A DNA stretch of 64,000 nt from Syntrophomonas sp. (GCA_016841425.1 JAENZE010000014.1:36407-100406), one strand, 5' to 3'. Shown: positions 1 to 8,823, counted from the stretch's first letter. The notes: a model not told the origin generated them from the letters alone. Numbers and translations: made by a program.

Positions 1-698
1 TCATCATCATTTAAATTCAACTTAAACGAAATATTTGAAGAGTTAGTCTTTTTTGATTCAAACTTCTTCTCAACCCATTCAGCATGTTTTTTCTTTTTCA
101 GTAAGAAGTCTACTTTCGATTCGAGGTCCAAATATTTTCTAATTGCTTCCGTCATTTCTGTCCTTTGTTTCTTTATTTGGTTAATATAGTTGTTATTATC
201 TTCCTTCATTTTTCTCTCTTGTTCTTGAATTTCGATAAAATATTTATCAATATCTTCCCTCATAACGTCTAAACGCGAACTATAATCTTCAAATTGCTTC
301 TGGTAGCTTCGCCAGCCTATTAATGCAATAATAGCAATTAATACCGCAATAGCAGTAAATAATGAAGCGTAAAAGTTATTTAACGTAGAAACAGACAAAT
401 TATTTTCGTGGTTATAATCGTTATATTTTTGAATCTCCTCTAATGTTTGCCGCATCTCTTCATACTGATCTTTACTCAAAAAGACTTTTCCAGTATCTGA
501 ATTATTAAAAGTAGTTTCTACATTAAAAGTCATTATCCGTTCTTTCACTGACTCTTTACCAACTCCCCATATAAACCATAAAAAATACCCGAAATAAAAT
601 ATACCCATAAATATTAAAATTATAATTACTATTTCCCATATATTGGTATGTTTTAATATCTGGCAGCTTCTTTTTTCTGTGTTCTCCCCCTTATCCAT
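1..698 (-). CDS. Two-TM coiled-coil membrane protein, C-terminus cut by window edge
   Basis: An open frame runs from ATG at 698 to the window edge (232 codons) with no stop. It is preceded by an SD-like GAGG. A hydrophobic segment lies near residues 21-44 (IVIIILIFMGIFYFGYFLWF), then a polar stretch, then a second segment near residues 112-128 (ALFTAIAVLIAIIALIGW). The remainder is a long charged region rich in E, K, Q and D that looks like a coiled coil and is probably cytoplasmic. I do not recognise a family. It is the last gene of the cassette that includes the radical SAM enzyme, PqqD-like protein and Cys-rich peptide, and follows the peptide after 94 bp and a hairpin. It could be an immunity or export partner of the peptide, or a membrane effector of the defence island. 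Both are inferences. Confidence 0.75.
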   Translation of the reverse strand, partial: MDKGENTEKRSCQILKHTNIWEIVIIILIFMGIFYFGYFLWFIWGVGKESVKERIMTFNVETTFNNSDTGKVFLSKDQYEEMRQTLEEIQKYNDYNHENNLSVSTLNNFYASLFTAIAVLIAIIALIGWRSYQKQFEDYSSRLDVMREDIDKYFIEIQEQERKMKEDNNNYINQIKKQRTEMTEAIRKYLDLESKVDFLLKKKKHAEWVEKKFESKKTNSSNISFKLNLNDD

Positions 699-736
699 TT
701 TAGACCTCTTCCCTTCACTATAAGTCCCCTGGACAA

Positions 737-768
737 ACTAGGAGCCCGACTTGCATCGACCTCCTAGT
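737..768 (-). terminator. Hairpin after the precursor gene, possible attenuator
   Basis: The 8-bp arms ACTAGGAG (737-744) and CTCCTAGT (761-768) enclose a shorter CGA/TCG pairing. On the minus strand it lies 25 nt after the precursor stop codon and before the membrane-protein gene. The T-run is weak (TTTGT), so partial termination or transcript stabilisation is more likely than a full stop. Such a hairpin would keep peptide expression above that of the downstream gene. Confidence 0.45.
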
Positions 769-792
769 AAAACATAATTATCTTAATATAGT

Positions 793-927
793 TTAGTTAC
801 AGTTGCAGTTAGTACAGCCAAAACACCATTTTCCATCACCAAATTCTTCCCATATCTCCTTGGAAAAGTTCATTTCCTGTTCTTCCTCAAACACTGGCGT
901 TTGGTATTCCTTTTTATTGCCTTCCAT
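793..927 (-). CDS. Cys-rich RiPP precursor peptide, 44 aa
   Basis: This small gene starts at ATG 927, one base after the pqqD-like stop codon. Its SD (GGGGGTG) lies inside the end of that gene. It ends with TAA at 793-795. The 44 residues split into an acidic leader (about residues 1-33, including TPVFEEEQEMNFSKEIWEEF) and a short C-terminal core, WCFGCTNCNCN, with Cys at 35, 38, 41 and 43. A tiny acidic leader with a Cys-dense core beside a PqqD-like RRE protein and a radical SAM/SPASM enzyme is the layout of radical-SAM-matured peptides (sactipeptide/ranthipeptide types, thioether crosslinks). The class and the number of crosslinks cannot be told from sequence. No protease or dedicated ABC exporter is visible in this window. 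Confidence 0.8.
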   Translation of the reverse strand: MEGNKKEYQTPVFEEEQEMNFSKEIWEEFGDGKWCFGCTNCNCN

Positions 928-928
928 G

Positions 929-1213
929 CTATTCACCCCCTGTAATTAATATTTCTTTATCCAGCCATGTTTGCAGCAAATTCTTAAAGTCAATCATCAT
1001 TGTATCTTTCTCTCCTTGATACATATCATTAAACAATGTAAATACTTTATTGGCATCCCTTTTGCCATCAAACAGCGCCAGCATATCATAGCTGACCTCA
1101 TTCAATCGGTAGATGCTTCCATCTTCAATGTTGAATAGATAATATTTTATATCATTAAATTCACCTTTAAACAAGCTATAACTGCTGCTAAGAGCATAGA
1201 CCTTATTCTCCAT
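929..1213 (-). CDS. PqqD-like peptide-recognition (RRE) protein
   Basis: A small protein of 94-95 residues. The central segment (YRLNEVSYDMLALFDGKRDA, then KVFTLFNDMY) matches the PqqD pattern of a strand, an aliphatic helix ending in a D-G-K/R turn, and another helix. PqqD proteins bind the leader of a ribosomal peptide and present it to the radical SAM enzyme. Two in-frame starts exist, TTG at 1216 and ATG at 1213. I chose ATG because GAGGTAA sits about 8 nt upstream of it. That SD directly follows the radical SAM stop codon (1234-1236), so the genes are probably translationally coupled. The precursor gene starts one base after its stop. Confidence 0.8.
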   Translation of the reverse strand: MENKVYALSSSYSLFKGEFNDIKYYLFNIEDGSIYRLNEVSYDMLALFDGKRDANKVFTLFNDMYQGEKDTMMIDFKNLLQTWLDKEILITGGE

Positions 1214-1233
1214 CAATCAACTTACCTCAATTC

Positions 1234-2247
1234 CTATTTCCAGCATTGGGGATCTTCAGCCATATAGCTCCCGTTAACAGAATAAGCAATGGCTCGACAT
1301 CCTCCACAATTCTGCAGCAAAGTACATTCTTTGCATTTTCCGGTCAATAGTTTTTTGTTTCTTATTTGCCAAAGTACATCTGATGTATACCAAATCTTAT
1401 AGATTCCATCTGAAAATATGTTACCTAAAGGTATTTCCAATCGCCGACAAGGAAGAATGGTGCCATCATGCAGTATACATAAACTGGTAAATCCTACCGG
1501 GCAAAAGCCTCCTATATCTTCATTTATAAGCGTCCAGAGGGGACGAGATACACGAATTTTTAAATCTGAATTTTTTTCGACTTTTTCTTTTTTATGATAA
1601 ATTTTATTGTATATTTCGTGTAAATTTTCTGGTGATATAAACAGCTTCTCTATATCATTCTCACTCATGGGAGTAACCCGTTCTATAGTAATTGCATCAA
1701 CACCCAGTTCGTTGGCTAGATCTATAACATTCAACACATCATTTTGATTCAATTTATGCAGGGTAAACATTATGGAAACATAAAATCCATACCTCTTCAA
1801 TAATTTAATACCATTTACAGCTTGTAAAAAGCTTCCCGTTCCCCTGATCTGGTCATGAATGCGTGCATTTGATCCATCAATGGACACCTGTATTTCACTT
1901 AGCTTGCCAAAGCGAGCAAGTTTAATTGCTATACTGTCATCGATTAACGTTCCATTTGTTAATATTCCTATCCGTCCGAAATATTCTGAATTGTCAAAGA
2001 ATTCGATTAAATCCACTAAATTACTCTTACTAGTAAAAGGTTCTCCTCCCGTCAGAGAAATCCTTCCAATTTTTCTCCATTTTTTTAAAGTATTTTCCAT
2101 TGTTTCTGCAATAAATAACATTTTTTCCCTGGACAGTTCATTAGTATTGTAATGATTCTGGTAGCAATGGATACAACGCAAATTACACTTTACAACGAAG
2201 TGCCATTGAAAATAAAACTCGTTTTCTACAGCCTTAGCATCGTACAT
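1234..2247 (-). CDS. Radical SAM/SPASM peptide maturase
   Basis: 337 aa. The radical SAM cluster motif CNLRCIHC has Cys at 21, 25 and 28, followed by the SAM-binding LTGGEP near residue 65 and NGT near 97. The C-terminal third has the SPASM Cys pattern for extra Fe-S clusters: FCPVG near 249, SLC...DGTILPC near 257-267, and KCKEC...NCGGC...CW at the end. Enzymes of this build install thioether or C-C crosslinks in ribosomal peptides. The neighbouring PqqD-like protein and Cys-rich peptide make that the likely role here. ATG at 2247 has a GGAGGTTAT SD. The gene starts 32 bp after the SEFIR gene, which suggests co-transcription with the defence genes. Confidence 0.9.
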   Translation of the reverse strand: MYDAKAVENEFYFQWHFVVKCNLRCIHCYQNHYNTNELSREKMLFIAETMENTLKKWRKIGRISLTGGEPFTSKSNLVDLIEFFDNSEYFGRIGILTNGTLIDDSIAIKLARFGKLSEIQVSIDGSNARIHDQIRGTGSFLQAVNGIKLLKRYGFYVSIMFTLHKLNQNDVLNVIDLANELGVDAITIERVTPMSENDIEKLFISPENLHEIYNKIYHKKEKVEKNSDLKIRVSRPLWTLINEDIGGFCPVGFTSLCILHDGTILPCRRLEIPLGNIFSDGIYKIWYTSDVLWQIRNKKLLTGKCKECTLLQNCGGCRAIAYSVNGSYMAEDPQCWK

Positions 2248-2279
2248 TTAATAACCTCCGAAGTGTCTGATATTCAAGC

Positions 2280-3254
2280 CTAATTTAGCCACTGCATTAT
2301 ATTCGTCCATATTTCCCTTAATATTGCTTCAGGAGTATTCGCTTCATTATTCCCATACATATTCATGGTCATTTCCAAAATAAGTGATTTATCTTTTATA
2401 GCATTACAAGTAATAATCTCATTCGTGGAATTATCACTGTCAGAGATGTGGCTGCCATAGGCTAAATTTATGGTATCCGTTTTAGAATAGAAACCATTCC
2501 CCAGCCATATCTTAAAACCATATTGCTGGCGACCATTGATATATATCTTACATATTGCCTTTCTGCTGTTTACATTTTCGAAATCATACTCAAAATTGGA
2601 ATTCTTTATCTTTGTTTGCTCTAACAGATTTAAAAGCCCATCCCTGATTTGAATGAAACTATCCCTCATAAATCTATTTTTATCTATATCAGTTATTTCC
2701 CGAAAATCAGGTATTAGCCCATCGAAATGATTAAATGCTGGTTTATTAGCTGTCCCAATCTTTTTGGGTATTAAGTTAGGTTTCTCTCCCAGGGGAGATT
2801 TTTCAATTAAATCAATTCTATGTATCCGGTGTAAAAGTTCATTAAATTTTTCATCAAATTCACTCTTATTAGAAAAATCTATATAATGAACCCCTTTAAG
2901 GTAAAAAGGAATTGCGTTGTCTTTTCCACCTGTATACTTCATAATGGGAATAATTTTTTGCAGGTTTTCTTGGATAAAAGGTACTAAAAGTGCAGTTTCG
3001 AAGCCAACTCCACCCTGAAATTCATCAGCTTTTGCAGCATATTCTGGAGTGAGGACAATAACCGTGAAGTCAGTGCTCCTTATTTTATCTATCATCATAT
3101 TGTAAAGATTTACTGTACCTTTTTGAGTTTCAAACGCATCTGCAGTAGCATCTACTCCGTTTTCCCTAAGTAAATTCACTAGCCCGAGAACCCACTCCTG
3201 GTGTTCTTTACTGTCCCAGCTGTAACTGACAAAGGCACTGGGAACTTTGTTCAT
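2280..3254 (-). CDS. SEFIR-domain (TIR-like) defence protein
   Basis: 324 aa. The N-terminus (FVSYSWDSKEHQEWVLGLVN, residues 8-27) is the box-1 signature of SEFIR domains, a TIR relative. The domain continues to about residue 150 with an acidic/aromatic second block (VTPEYA-like, DFTVIVLTPEYAAKADE). Bacterial SEFIR genes have been reported as stand-alone abortive-infection phage-defence genes, and TIR-like folds often deplete NAD+. Whether this one has enzymatic activity cannot be seen. The C-terminal half (about 160-324) is unrecognised and may sense infection. The ATG follows a strong GGGGAGGGAGAG SD. The gene lies 19 bp after the AbiGi-like gene. Confidence 0.85.
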   Translation of the reverse strand: MNKVPSAFVSYSWDSKEHQEWVLGLVNLLRENGVDATADAFETQKGTVNLYNMMIDKIRSTDFTVIVLTPEYAAKADEFQGGVGFETALLVPFIQENLQKIIPIMKYTGGKDNAIPFYLKGVHYIDFSNKSEFDEKFNELLHRIHRIDLIEKSPLGEKPNLIPKKIGTANKPAFNHFDGLIPDFREITDIDKNRFMRDSFIQIRDGLLNLLEQTKIKNSNFEYDFENVNSRKAICKIYINGRQQYGFKIWLGNGFYSKTDTINLAYGSHISDSDNSTNEIITCNAIKDKSLILEMTMNMYGNNEANTPEAILREIWTNIMQWLN

Positions 3255-3273
3255 AACTCTCCCTCCCCTGCGT

Positions 3274-4077
3274 TTAAAAATCCGATTCTATTCTCTCCAT
3301 TGAAATAATTTTGGTACATAACATACCCTTATCCTCAACTGATAATTGGTATCCACACATTTCGTCCAAATTCATAATGATATTTACCATCTGCCGCACT
3401 TCACTATCTTGACTAACTATAATATATTGAATAATTTTTTCGTTAATAGGTAGTTTGCATATTTCAAGTTTTTTATTTAATTCATTTAAGGCTTCTATAT
3501 CAATAAATAAATCTCTTGATAGAAATCGAGGTACATCTGCAAACATTAATGGAACTTGTTCTGGTACAAATCTCCATTCCCGTTCATCATAAAAGCATAT
3601 CTTTTTCCCAGCAAAGCTCTTTTTTCGCCAATTTTTTCCCTCATATGATTTTAGATAAAAAATTGCATCCAAAGCCTCGCCGTGCAAATAATCTAAATCC
3701 ATCAATTCCTTGATTGGTTTTTCATTAAGAGGGTGATATTTTTTTAGGGCAGCATAGCTGTAATTTATATATTTTGTTGTTTTTGATTTTGAAGAAACAT
3801 AGGTCACTGGCTGTAAATTTAATCTCTGAGCCAATTCCTTATTAATACCTATTCCATACCTACCATACTCATTAGCATGTTGATTTATTAAACTCAGTGG
3901 AATATCACAAAAACATACCATCGGACTAGCCGAGTTTCTAAGCTCACTTGCGGGATAAACATTTAAGAAATCCCTTTTTTCCATGCAATACCGGGGATAA
4001 AACCCATTTTCTAAAATACTCTTAACAATATTTATACTGCTCGTAAAATGAAATAATGCGTTTGCACTAACGGCCAT
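3274..4077 (-). CDS. AbiGi-family abortive-infection protein
   Basis: 267 aa from ATG 4077, which is preferred over an in-frame ATG 15 bp upstream because AGGTGATAAT precedes it. The N-terminal block (LFHFTSSINIVKSILENGFY, a Cys-Asp-Ile-Pro-Leu-Ser motif FCDIPLSL, and YGRYGIGINKELA) matches what I recall of the AbiGi family of putative antitoxins. In Lactococcus, abortive infection AbiG uses AbiGi with AbiGii. No AbiGii homologue is present, and the next gene is the SEFIR protein. It sits 48 bp downstream of brxL. The family call is from recognition of motif blocks only. The function as antitoxin is inference. Confidence 0.7.
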   Translation of the reverse strand: MAVSANALFHFTSSINIVKSILENGFYPRYCMEKRDFLNVYPASELRNSASPMVCFCDIPLSLINQHANEYGRYGIGINKELAQRLNLQPVTYVSSKSKTTKYINYSYAALKKYHPLNEKPIKELMDLDYLHGEALDAIFYLKSYEGKNWRKKSFAGKKICFYDEREWRFVPEQVPLMFADVPRFLSRDLFIDIEALNELNKKLEICKLPINEKIIQYIIVSQDSEVRQMVNIIMNLDEMCGYQLSVEDKGMLCTKIISMERIESDF

Positions 4078-4125
4078 ATTATCACCTACCATCTCATTAG
4101 ATCGTACCTAAGCGTTTTTCGTTTC

Positions 4126-6165
4126 TTACACCGCCCCCAGCGCTTTAAATACGGAATCTATTGGATCAGAATAAAATATCGGCTGGATTTTTATCAGCAG
4201 CTCGGGTGGTACGGTCTGGAGGTCGGCTACTGATACGGCTGGAATCAGTACCCGTTTAGCTCCGGCATCTACGCAGACCTGCAGGACATTGGCGAAATCA
4301 GAGATTTTTTCTATTGTTCCCGATACAGTAATTTTTCCTAAAATAACCAGGCTCTCCTGAACCGGTCTTTCCAGGGCGCTGGAACAGAGGCCAATGAATT
4401 CAGCCAGGGCCAGCTCGGAACTCATTCCAATACCCTGCAGGTCTGAGGCATGCATTAAGTAATCTCTGGTCTTGGTACTGATACCTGCACTAACATTTTT
4501 ACAGTTAGCGGTAAAATACCGGAAAGCGGTATCAATGGCTTCCTTGACCTCTTTACGTGAACCCAGTCCAGTTCTCTCAAATTTACCTGTACCTGAAACG
4601 GCCTGATTCTCCAGCTTAAAAACGCCGATCATCCCGGAGTCTCCTTTTCCAACCACATAGACATGTCCGGGTTTGCCTAATCCCTCGGGAATCAGTTTTC
4701 CACCGCCCTGTTCAGGTACAGCTACAAATTCTTCCTGCAAACTTTCACGGTCGATATATGAGAAATGAACATCATAGAACTCCATGCCACCTATTTTTTT
4801 GAGCTGTTCCTTGACCCTGCGCCGGCCAATAAGTGCATACTGCAGTATTTCAGCAACATCATCCCGGGTGAACTCTCCATGCGGATAGAGCAGTTTCATC
4901 AAGCCGGATACGGTCTTGCGCACTGCAATAACATCCCGCTGATTAAGGTTATTACCCAGTTTAAAATAGCGGTCAATTGCATCAGCAAAATTGTGCTTAC
5001 GCATTTCCCGCAGATACTCAGCCAGGTAGTCTACTATAAATCCATAATTATTAGTAATTAACTCAGGGCGCATCTTCGGGATTTCCCATCCGGGCAGATA
5101 GTAATGCATACGATCAAAAAAGGCGCTGTCATTAGCCATTTCTTCAGGAAATGGTGCAAAGAGATGGGAAGTCTTCAGGAGAAAATCCAGGCTTTCATTA
5201 ATATTGCCTACAAAAACCATAGAAGCATTGGCGTTTTTCTCTTCCTTGCCCCGGGCAAAGGAACCTGACGCCATATAATCCTTCATTATTTGAATACCGT
5301 CTTTATCTTTAAATTTGATACCGGCAACTTCATCAAATGCCACACAATCCCAAAGTCCTACCAGCCCGATGGATCGAGATGCCATATTGTAGAATAGATT
5401 AGCAACCGTAGTCTGCCCTCCTGATACCAGGATAGAATTAGGCGAGATTTCTTTATAAATATGTGATTTTCCCGTCCCCCTTGGGCCCAGTTCACATAGG
5501 TTATAGTTATTTTCCACCAGCGGTACCAACCGCAAGATTATGTGCCACTTAACTTCAGGTTCAAACTGGGTAGGTTCCAATCCGGTGGAACGAATTAACA
5601 CATCCATCCATTCATCTTTAGTGAAATTTTTACGTCCCTCCAGGATCTCATCTAAGTCCATATTAGGCATTTGAATAGGTTTGAGGCTTTCAATGCGGAA
5701 GGGATTATTGTTACGATTCTCTTCATCATAAAAATATTCCATCTTTAGTATGACCCATATACCACCGGCCAGAAGCTTGTCATACTTTTTAACATAATCA
5801 GGGTTAACCGCTACTCCTTTTAGCCCCAGATTGGAGAATTCAGCTTCATAAATATCACGTTTTTCATTCAGTTTGACCGTTAGCTTGTCTATAACTGTAT
5901 ACTGGCCTAGTTCCTTAATATGTGACTTAACTTTTTCAGCTTCATCTGGACGGACGAAATTATCAGCCAGGATTTTCTTAACTCGTTCTACTCCCTCAAG
6001 AATAGCTTCGTCATCATCCGTAGCACAGTACATACCGAGAAGATATTCGAGCACGTAGGTAGGTACATTGGCCCCCTGTTTTATCATATTGGTCAGATCT
6101 TTGCGTACTACCCGGCCTGCAAAATACTGGTTCAGTTTCGTATCCAGATTTATCTCATCCATCAT
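4126..6165 (-). CDS. brxL: BREX protein BrxL, Lon-like AAA+ protease
   Basis: 679 aa, near the usual size for the family. A central AAA+ module has Walker A GPRGTGKSH near residue 227 and a Walker B-like segment CVAFDEVAGIKF near 273. The C-terminal domain resembles the Lon protease domain, with a Ser in GIGMSSELAL (about 582) and a Lys in GAKRVLIPA (about 637), the expected places for the Ser-Lys dyad. In type 1 BREX, BrxL is needed for phage exclusion. Studies of the family describe DNA-binding rings, so proteolysis may not be its main job. It follows pglZ after a 105-bp gap holding a palindrome. Confidence 0.95.
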   Translation of the reverse strand: MMDEINLDTKLNQYFAGRVVRKDLTNMIKQGANVPTYVLEYLLGMYCATDDDEAILEGVERVKKILADNFVRPDEAEKVKSHIKELGQYTVIDKLTVKLNEKRDIYEAEFSNLGLKGVAVNPDYVKKYDKLLAGGIWVILKMEYFYDEENRNNNPFRIESLKPIQMPNMDLDEILEGRKNFTKDEWMDVLIRSTGLEPTQFEPEVKWHIILRLVPLVENNYNLCELGPRGTGKSHIYKEISPNSILVSGGQTTVANLFYNMASRSIGLVGLWDCVAFDEVAGIKFKDKDGIQIMKDYMASGSFARGKEEKNANASMVFVGNINESLDFLLKTSHLFAPFPEEMANDSAFFDRMHYYLPGWEIPKMRPELITNNYGFIVDYLAEYLREMRKHNFADAIDRYFKLGNNLNQRDVIAVRKTVSGLMKLLYPHGEFTRDDVAEILQYALIGRRRVKEQLKKIGGMEFYDVHFSYIDRESLQEEFVAVPEQGGGKLIPEGLGKPGHVYVVGKGDSGMIGVFKLENQAVSGTGKFERTGLGSRKEVKEAIDTAFRYFTANCKNVSAGISTKTRDYLMHASDLQGIGMSSELALAEFIGLCSSALERPVQESLVILGKITVSGTIEKISDFANVLQVCVDAGAKRVLIPAVSVADLQTVPPELLIKIQPIFYSDPIDSVFKALGAV

Positions 6166-6188
6166 TCCCGCCTCGCTTTCGGTGCATA

Positions 6189-6267
6189 GGGGTCAGGCCT
6201 GACATTAACATTTACTTAATGGTAAATATCAACACTGACATTAGGTATCAATGTCAGGCCAGACCCC
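6189..6267. repeat. REP-like palindromic element between pglZ and brxL
   Basis: The left arm GGGGTCAGGCCTGACATT (6189-6206) and right arm AATGTCAGGCCAGACCCC (6250-6267) are complementary at 17 of 18 positions. The 43-nt centre includes a small TTAC/GTAA pairing. The left arm is itself largely palindromic (TCAGGCCTGA). Another hairpin with a GGGGTCAGG tip occurs at 24.2 kb. It nearly fills the gap between two BREX genes and could form a stable stem in the transcript. Confidence 0.75.
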
Positions 6268-6270
6268 ATA

Positions 6271-8823
6271 TTAAAAATCAAAATCAGAACTAATCGCCAG
6301 ATTTATCTGGAAAGGTATTTTGTCCTCATTCAGTTCAGTTTCAACATCCTTTATTATCAAGAAATAATCCTTATTTTTATTATATTTTCCAGTCTGCAAA
6401 GTCAGCCGCACTTTGTAAGTCCTATCTCCAGCTTTATCAGAAGTTTTGTCAGCAATTATGGTCTCTCGGCTGCTCAAAACATTACCATTATCATCTTCTA
6501 TATAAATCACAACTGTTCGAGGAATATTCCGGTCATCTACCCTTTCGGTCTGGAAAAACTCCAGGCTGAATAAATTGTTGGTGATCTTGCGTGACTCATT
6601 CAGCAGTTTTACTTTGACCTTGCTGGCTTCTTTTTTCTTCAGGTTTGATCCCCGTTCTGCTTTATATTTAATCAAGGGAATTACTAATTCCTGTAGAGAT
6701 GCACCACCGTGAACAAAATTGGCTCCTGCTCCCTGTACCTTGAAGCGTATGGCCGCCCGGGGAACGTATACCACCGGCTGCCCGGCCGATGATTTTAGAT
6801 ACTCAGGTTTAAACATCATTAAGGCATCACTTTCCATTTCCTGATAACTCAGCATATAACGGCGGGTTTCTTCAATTGCTCCCAGAGTTTCTTTTTTGAT
6901 TTTATCGCTTTCAACCAGCGGGTCCCGTTTATATAGGAATCCATGGTCAGCAGTAAGATATATATTTACCCCGCTCAAATCATCCCGAATAATGCGGATC
7001 AAACGGTAAATCTCTTTCTCAGTCTGCTGCACCGCACCAAAAACTTTGATTTCAGTAGCTGCTTTATCGCCGATAGCATCAATGCTGTCGTGGTAAATAT
7101 AGATCAATTTTTTGCCTTTAACCAGTTCGCGGCGTTCTTCTTTATTCATATCAATAATATTCTTGTAATGGGCTGCAGCAGCCTCAGGCACATATTGTTT
7201 TAATATCTTTTCCCGCTCCTGTAGACTGTCGGTTCTATTGCCATCAGCCATAACCCGCTCATTCTCCAAGCTGATTTCCTGATGGGGTAAAAGGGCTGCC
7301 ATCCCATATTTAGTAGCGGAAGGCAAAACTCCCATCATGGTATCCATTTTAGCCGTACCGGCAGTTTCAGCATTGAGCCTGCCTGCTATATCTACTGCTG
7401 ATTCATACCTCAGCGCATCGGAGATTATGACAAAACAGCGCTCACCTGATTCCATAAAGGGAGCCAGTTCCCGCTTGTAAAAACCCTGCTGGCTGGTAAC
7501 ACCGTCTATTTTTAGGTCACTGCCTGTATAATTGTTTATAGCTGCTGACCAGGCGGTTCCCAATCCTTCCAGGAACCAATTGCTATATATGTTCTCCACC
7601 TTTGTACGAAGCAGTTTTAGTACTTCTACCGGGTTCTGATCATAATACCAGTAAAACTGGCGGTAATAGTAATCAATATTATAATAATCACTGGCATAAC
7701 CTTCCCACAGCTGCTGAATATTGAGCCCCGGTATGTCCGGATGCTTTTTGTGATACTGCTGTATTTTAATAAGATTATAAATTGCTTCATAAATACTTTG
7801 ATACTTTTCATACCAGTGTTTGCTGCGCCGGATTTCAATCAGACCCAGGCACTGTTCATAATTTTGGATTTCATTATGGATGGATTCCACTATATAATGC
7901 AGAACCTTTTTATCAAAGACTTCGAAAATATCACACTCGCTTAAAGATTCTATACTCACCGAATCCAGCCGCTCAGCAATATTCAAGGCTGCATCTATGC
8001 TGGCTGCTAACTGTTCATAAGCTTTCTTATCGGCCTGGTGGTTCATCCAGCTATCAACGAAGAAAATGCAGTTAGCTTTTCCCTGGGCAGACAGATATTC
8101 TTTAAGAGGGCTGAGCTGACTGTCATCCAAAACCCGGCTGAGACTGTTAATTAGAATATGAGATGCCAACTTATGTAAGGAGGACTCCTCCCGAGTATAC
8201 CCGAAATATTTATTCACATGCTTCCAAAAAACCTGACTATCCATAAGCCGGCTGATTTCAGATAAATAGCGATTATTATCTTCTTCCAAACTTCCTCCCA
8301 GGACCTTTTTAAATACCTGGAGCTGGTCGGGATATTTCAAGCCACATAAAATCGACATCATAGCCAACTCCAACCCAGCTTCATCATAGCCGTTAACTCC
8401 ATAACCAGCCAGCTTTTTACGGCGTTCATTGCTGTTGAAGAACTTCTGATAATCTTTAACCAGGGGTTTAAGGGTCTTATTTATCCCCAGTTCTTCCATC
8501 TGCAGGGCCAGCCGGTCAGCAGAAAATTCGTAGGAATATAACACTATATCGATCAACCAGTTGTCTTCATCCCTGGCTGGTCGGTTATTGGCATAAATCA
8601 GATAGTTGGATTCAGTATCCTCTGTCTCCAGGAGATATTTAGTACAAAAATAGTTAGTCTCAGTAAGACGATGCAGCTTGGCATTTTCCAGCTGCAGTTC
8701 GTCAATCAGGTCAGCAAACTGACCTTCAGTATCATACCAAAAGATTATTTTACGTTTTTCTCCGGCTTTCAGATTGGCTGAAAATTTGCTCTCCAGGTTC
8801 TGTTTTATAAGTTCCAGTTCCAT
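6271..8823 (-). CDS. pglZ: BREX-1 phosphatase-fold protein PglZ
   Basis: 850 aa. The PglZ domain, of the alkaline-phosphatase superfamily, spans about residues 460-740. Metal-ligand-type motifs are visible: VIISDALRYES near 466, the Ser/Thr-containing GVLPSATKYGM near 495, and TADHGFLYKRD near 626. The N-terminal half is helical and has no motif I can name. PglZ is one of the two proteins found in all BREX systems and acts in the methylation/exclusion complex with PglX and BrxB. The start ATG is at 8823, 14 bp after pglX. Confidence 0.95.
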   Translation of the reverse strand: MELELIKQNLESKFSANLKAGEKRKIIFWYDTEGQFADLIDELQLENAKLHRLTETNYFCTKYLLETEDTESNYLIYANNRPARDEDNWLIDIVLYSYEFSADRLALQMEELGINKTLKPLVKDYQKFFNSNERRKKLAGYGVNGYDEAGLELAMMSILCGLKYPDQLQVFKKVLGGSLEEDNNRYLSEISRLMDSQVFWKHVNKYFGYTREESSLHKLASHILINSLSRVLDDSQLSPLKEYLSAQGKANCIFFVDSWMNHQADKKAYEQLAASIDAALNIAERLDSVSIESLSECDIFEVFDKKVLHYIVESIHNEIQNYEQCLGLIEIRRSKHWYEKYQSIYEAIYNLIKIQQYHKKHPDIPGLNIQQLWEGYASDYYNIDYYYRQFYWYYDQNPVEVLKLLRTKVENIYSNWFLEGLGTAWSAAINNYTGSDLKIDGVTSQQGFYKRELAPFMESGERCFVIISDALRYESAVDIAGRLNAETAGTAKMDTMMGVLPSATKYGMAALLPHQEISLENERVMADGNRTDSLQEREKILKQYVPEAAAAHYKNIIDMNKEERRELVKGKKLIYIYHDSIDAIGDKAATEIKVFGAVQQTEKEIYRLIRIIRDDLSGVNIYLTADHGFLYKRDPLVESDKIKKETLGAIEETRRYMLSYQEMESDALMMFKPEYLKSSAGQPVVYVPRAAIRFKVQGAGANFVHGGASLQELVIPLIKYKAERGSNLKKKEASKVKVKLLNESRKITNNLFSLEFFQTERVDDRNIPRTVVIYIEDDNGNVLSSRETIIADKTSDKAGDRTYKVRLTLQTGKYNKNKDYFLIIKDVETELNEDKIPFQINLAISSDFDF

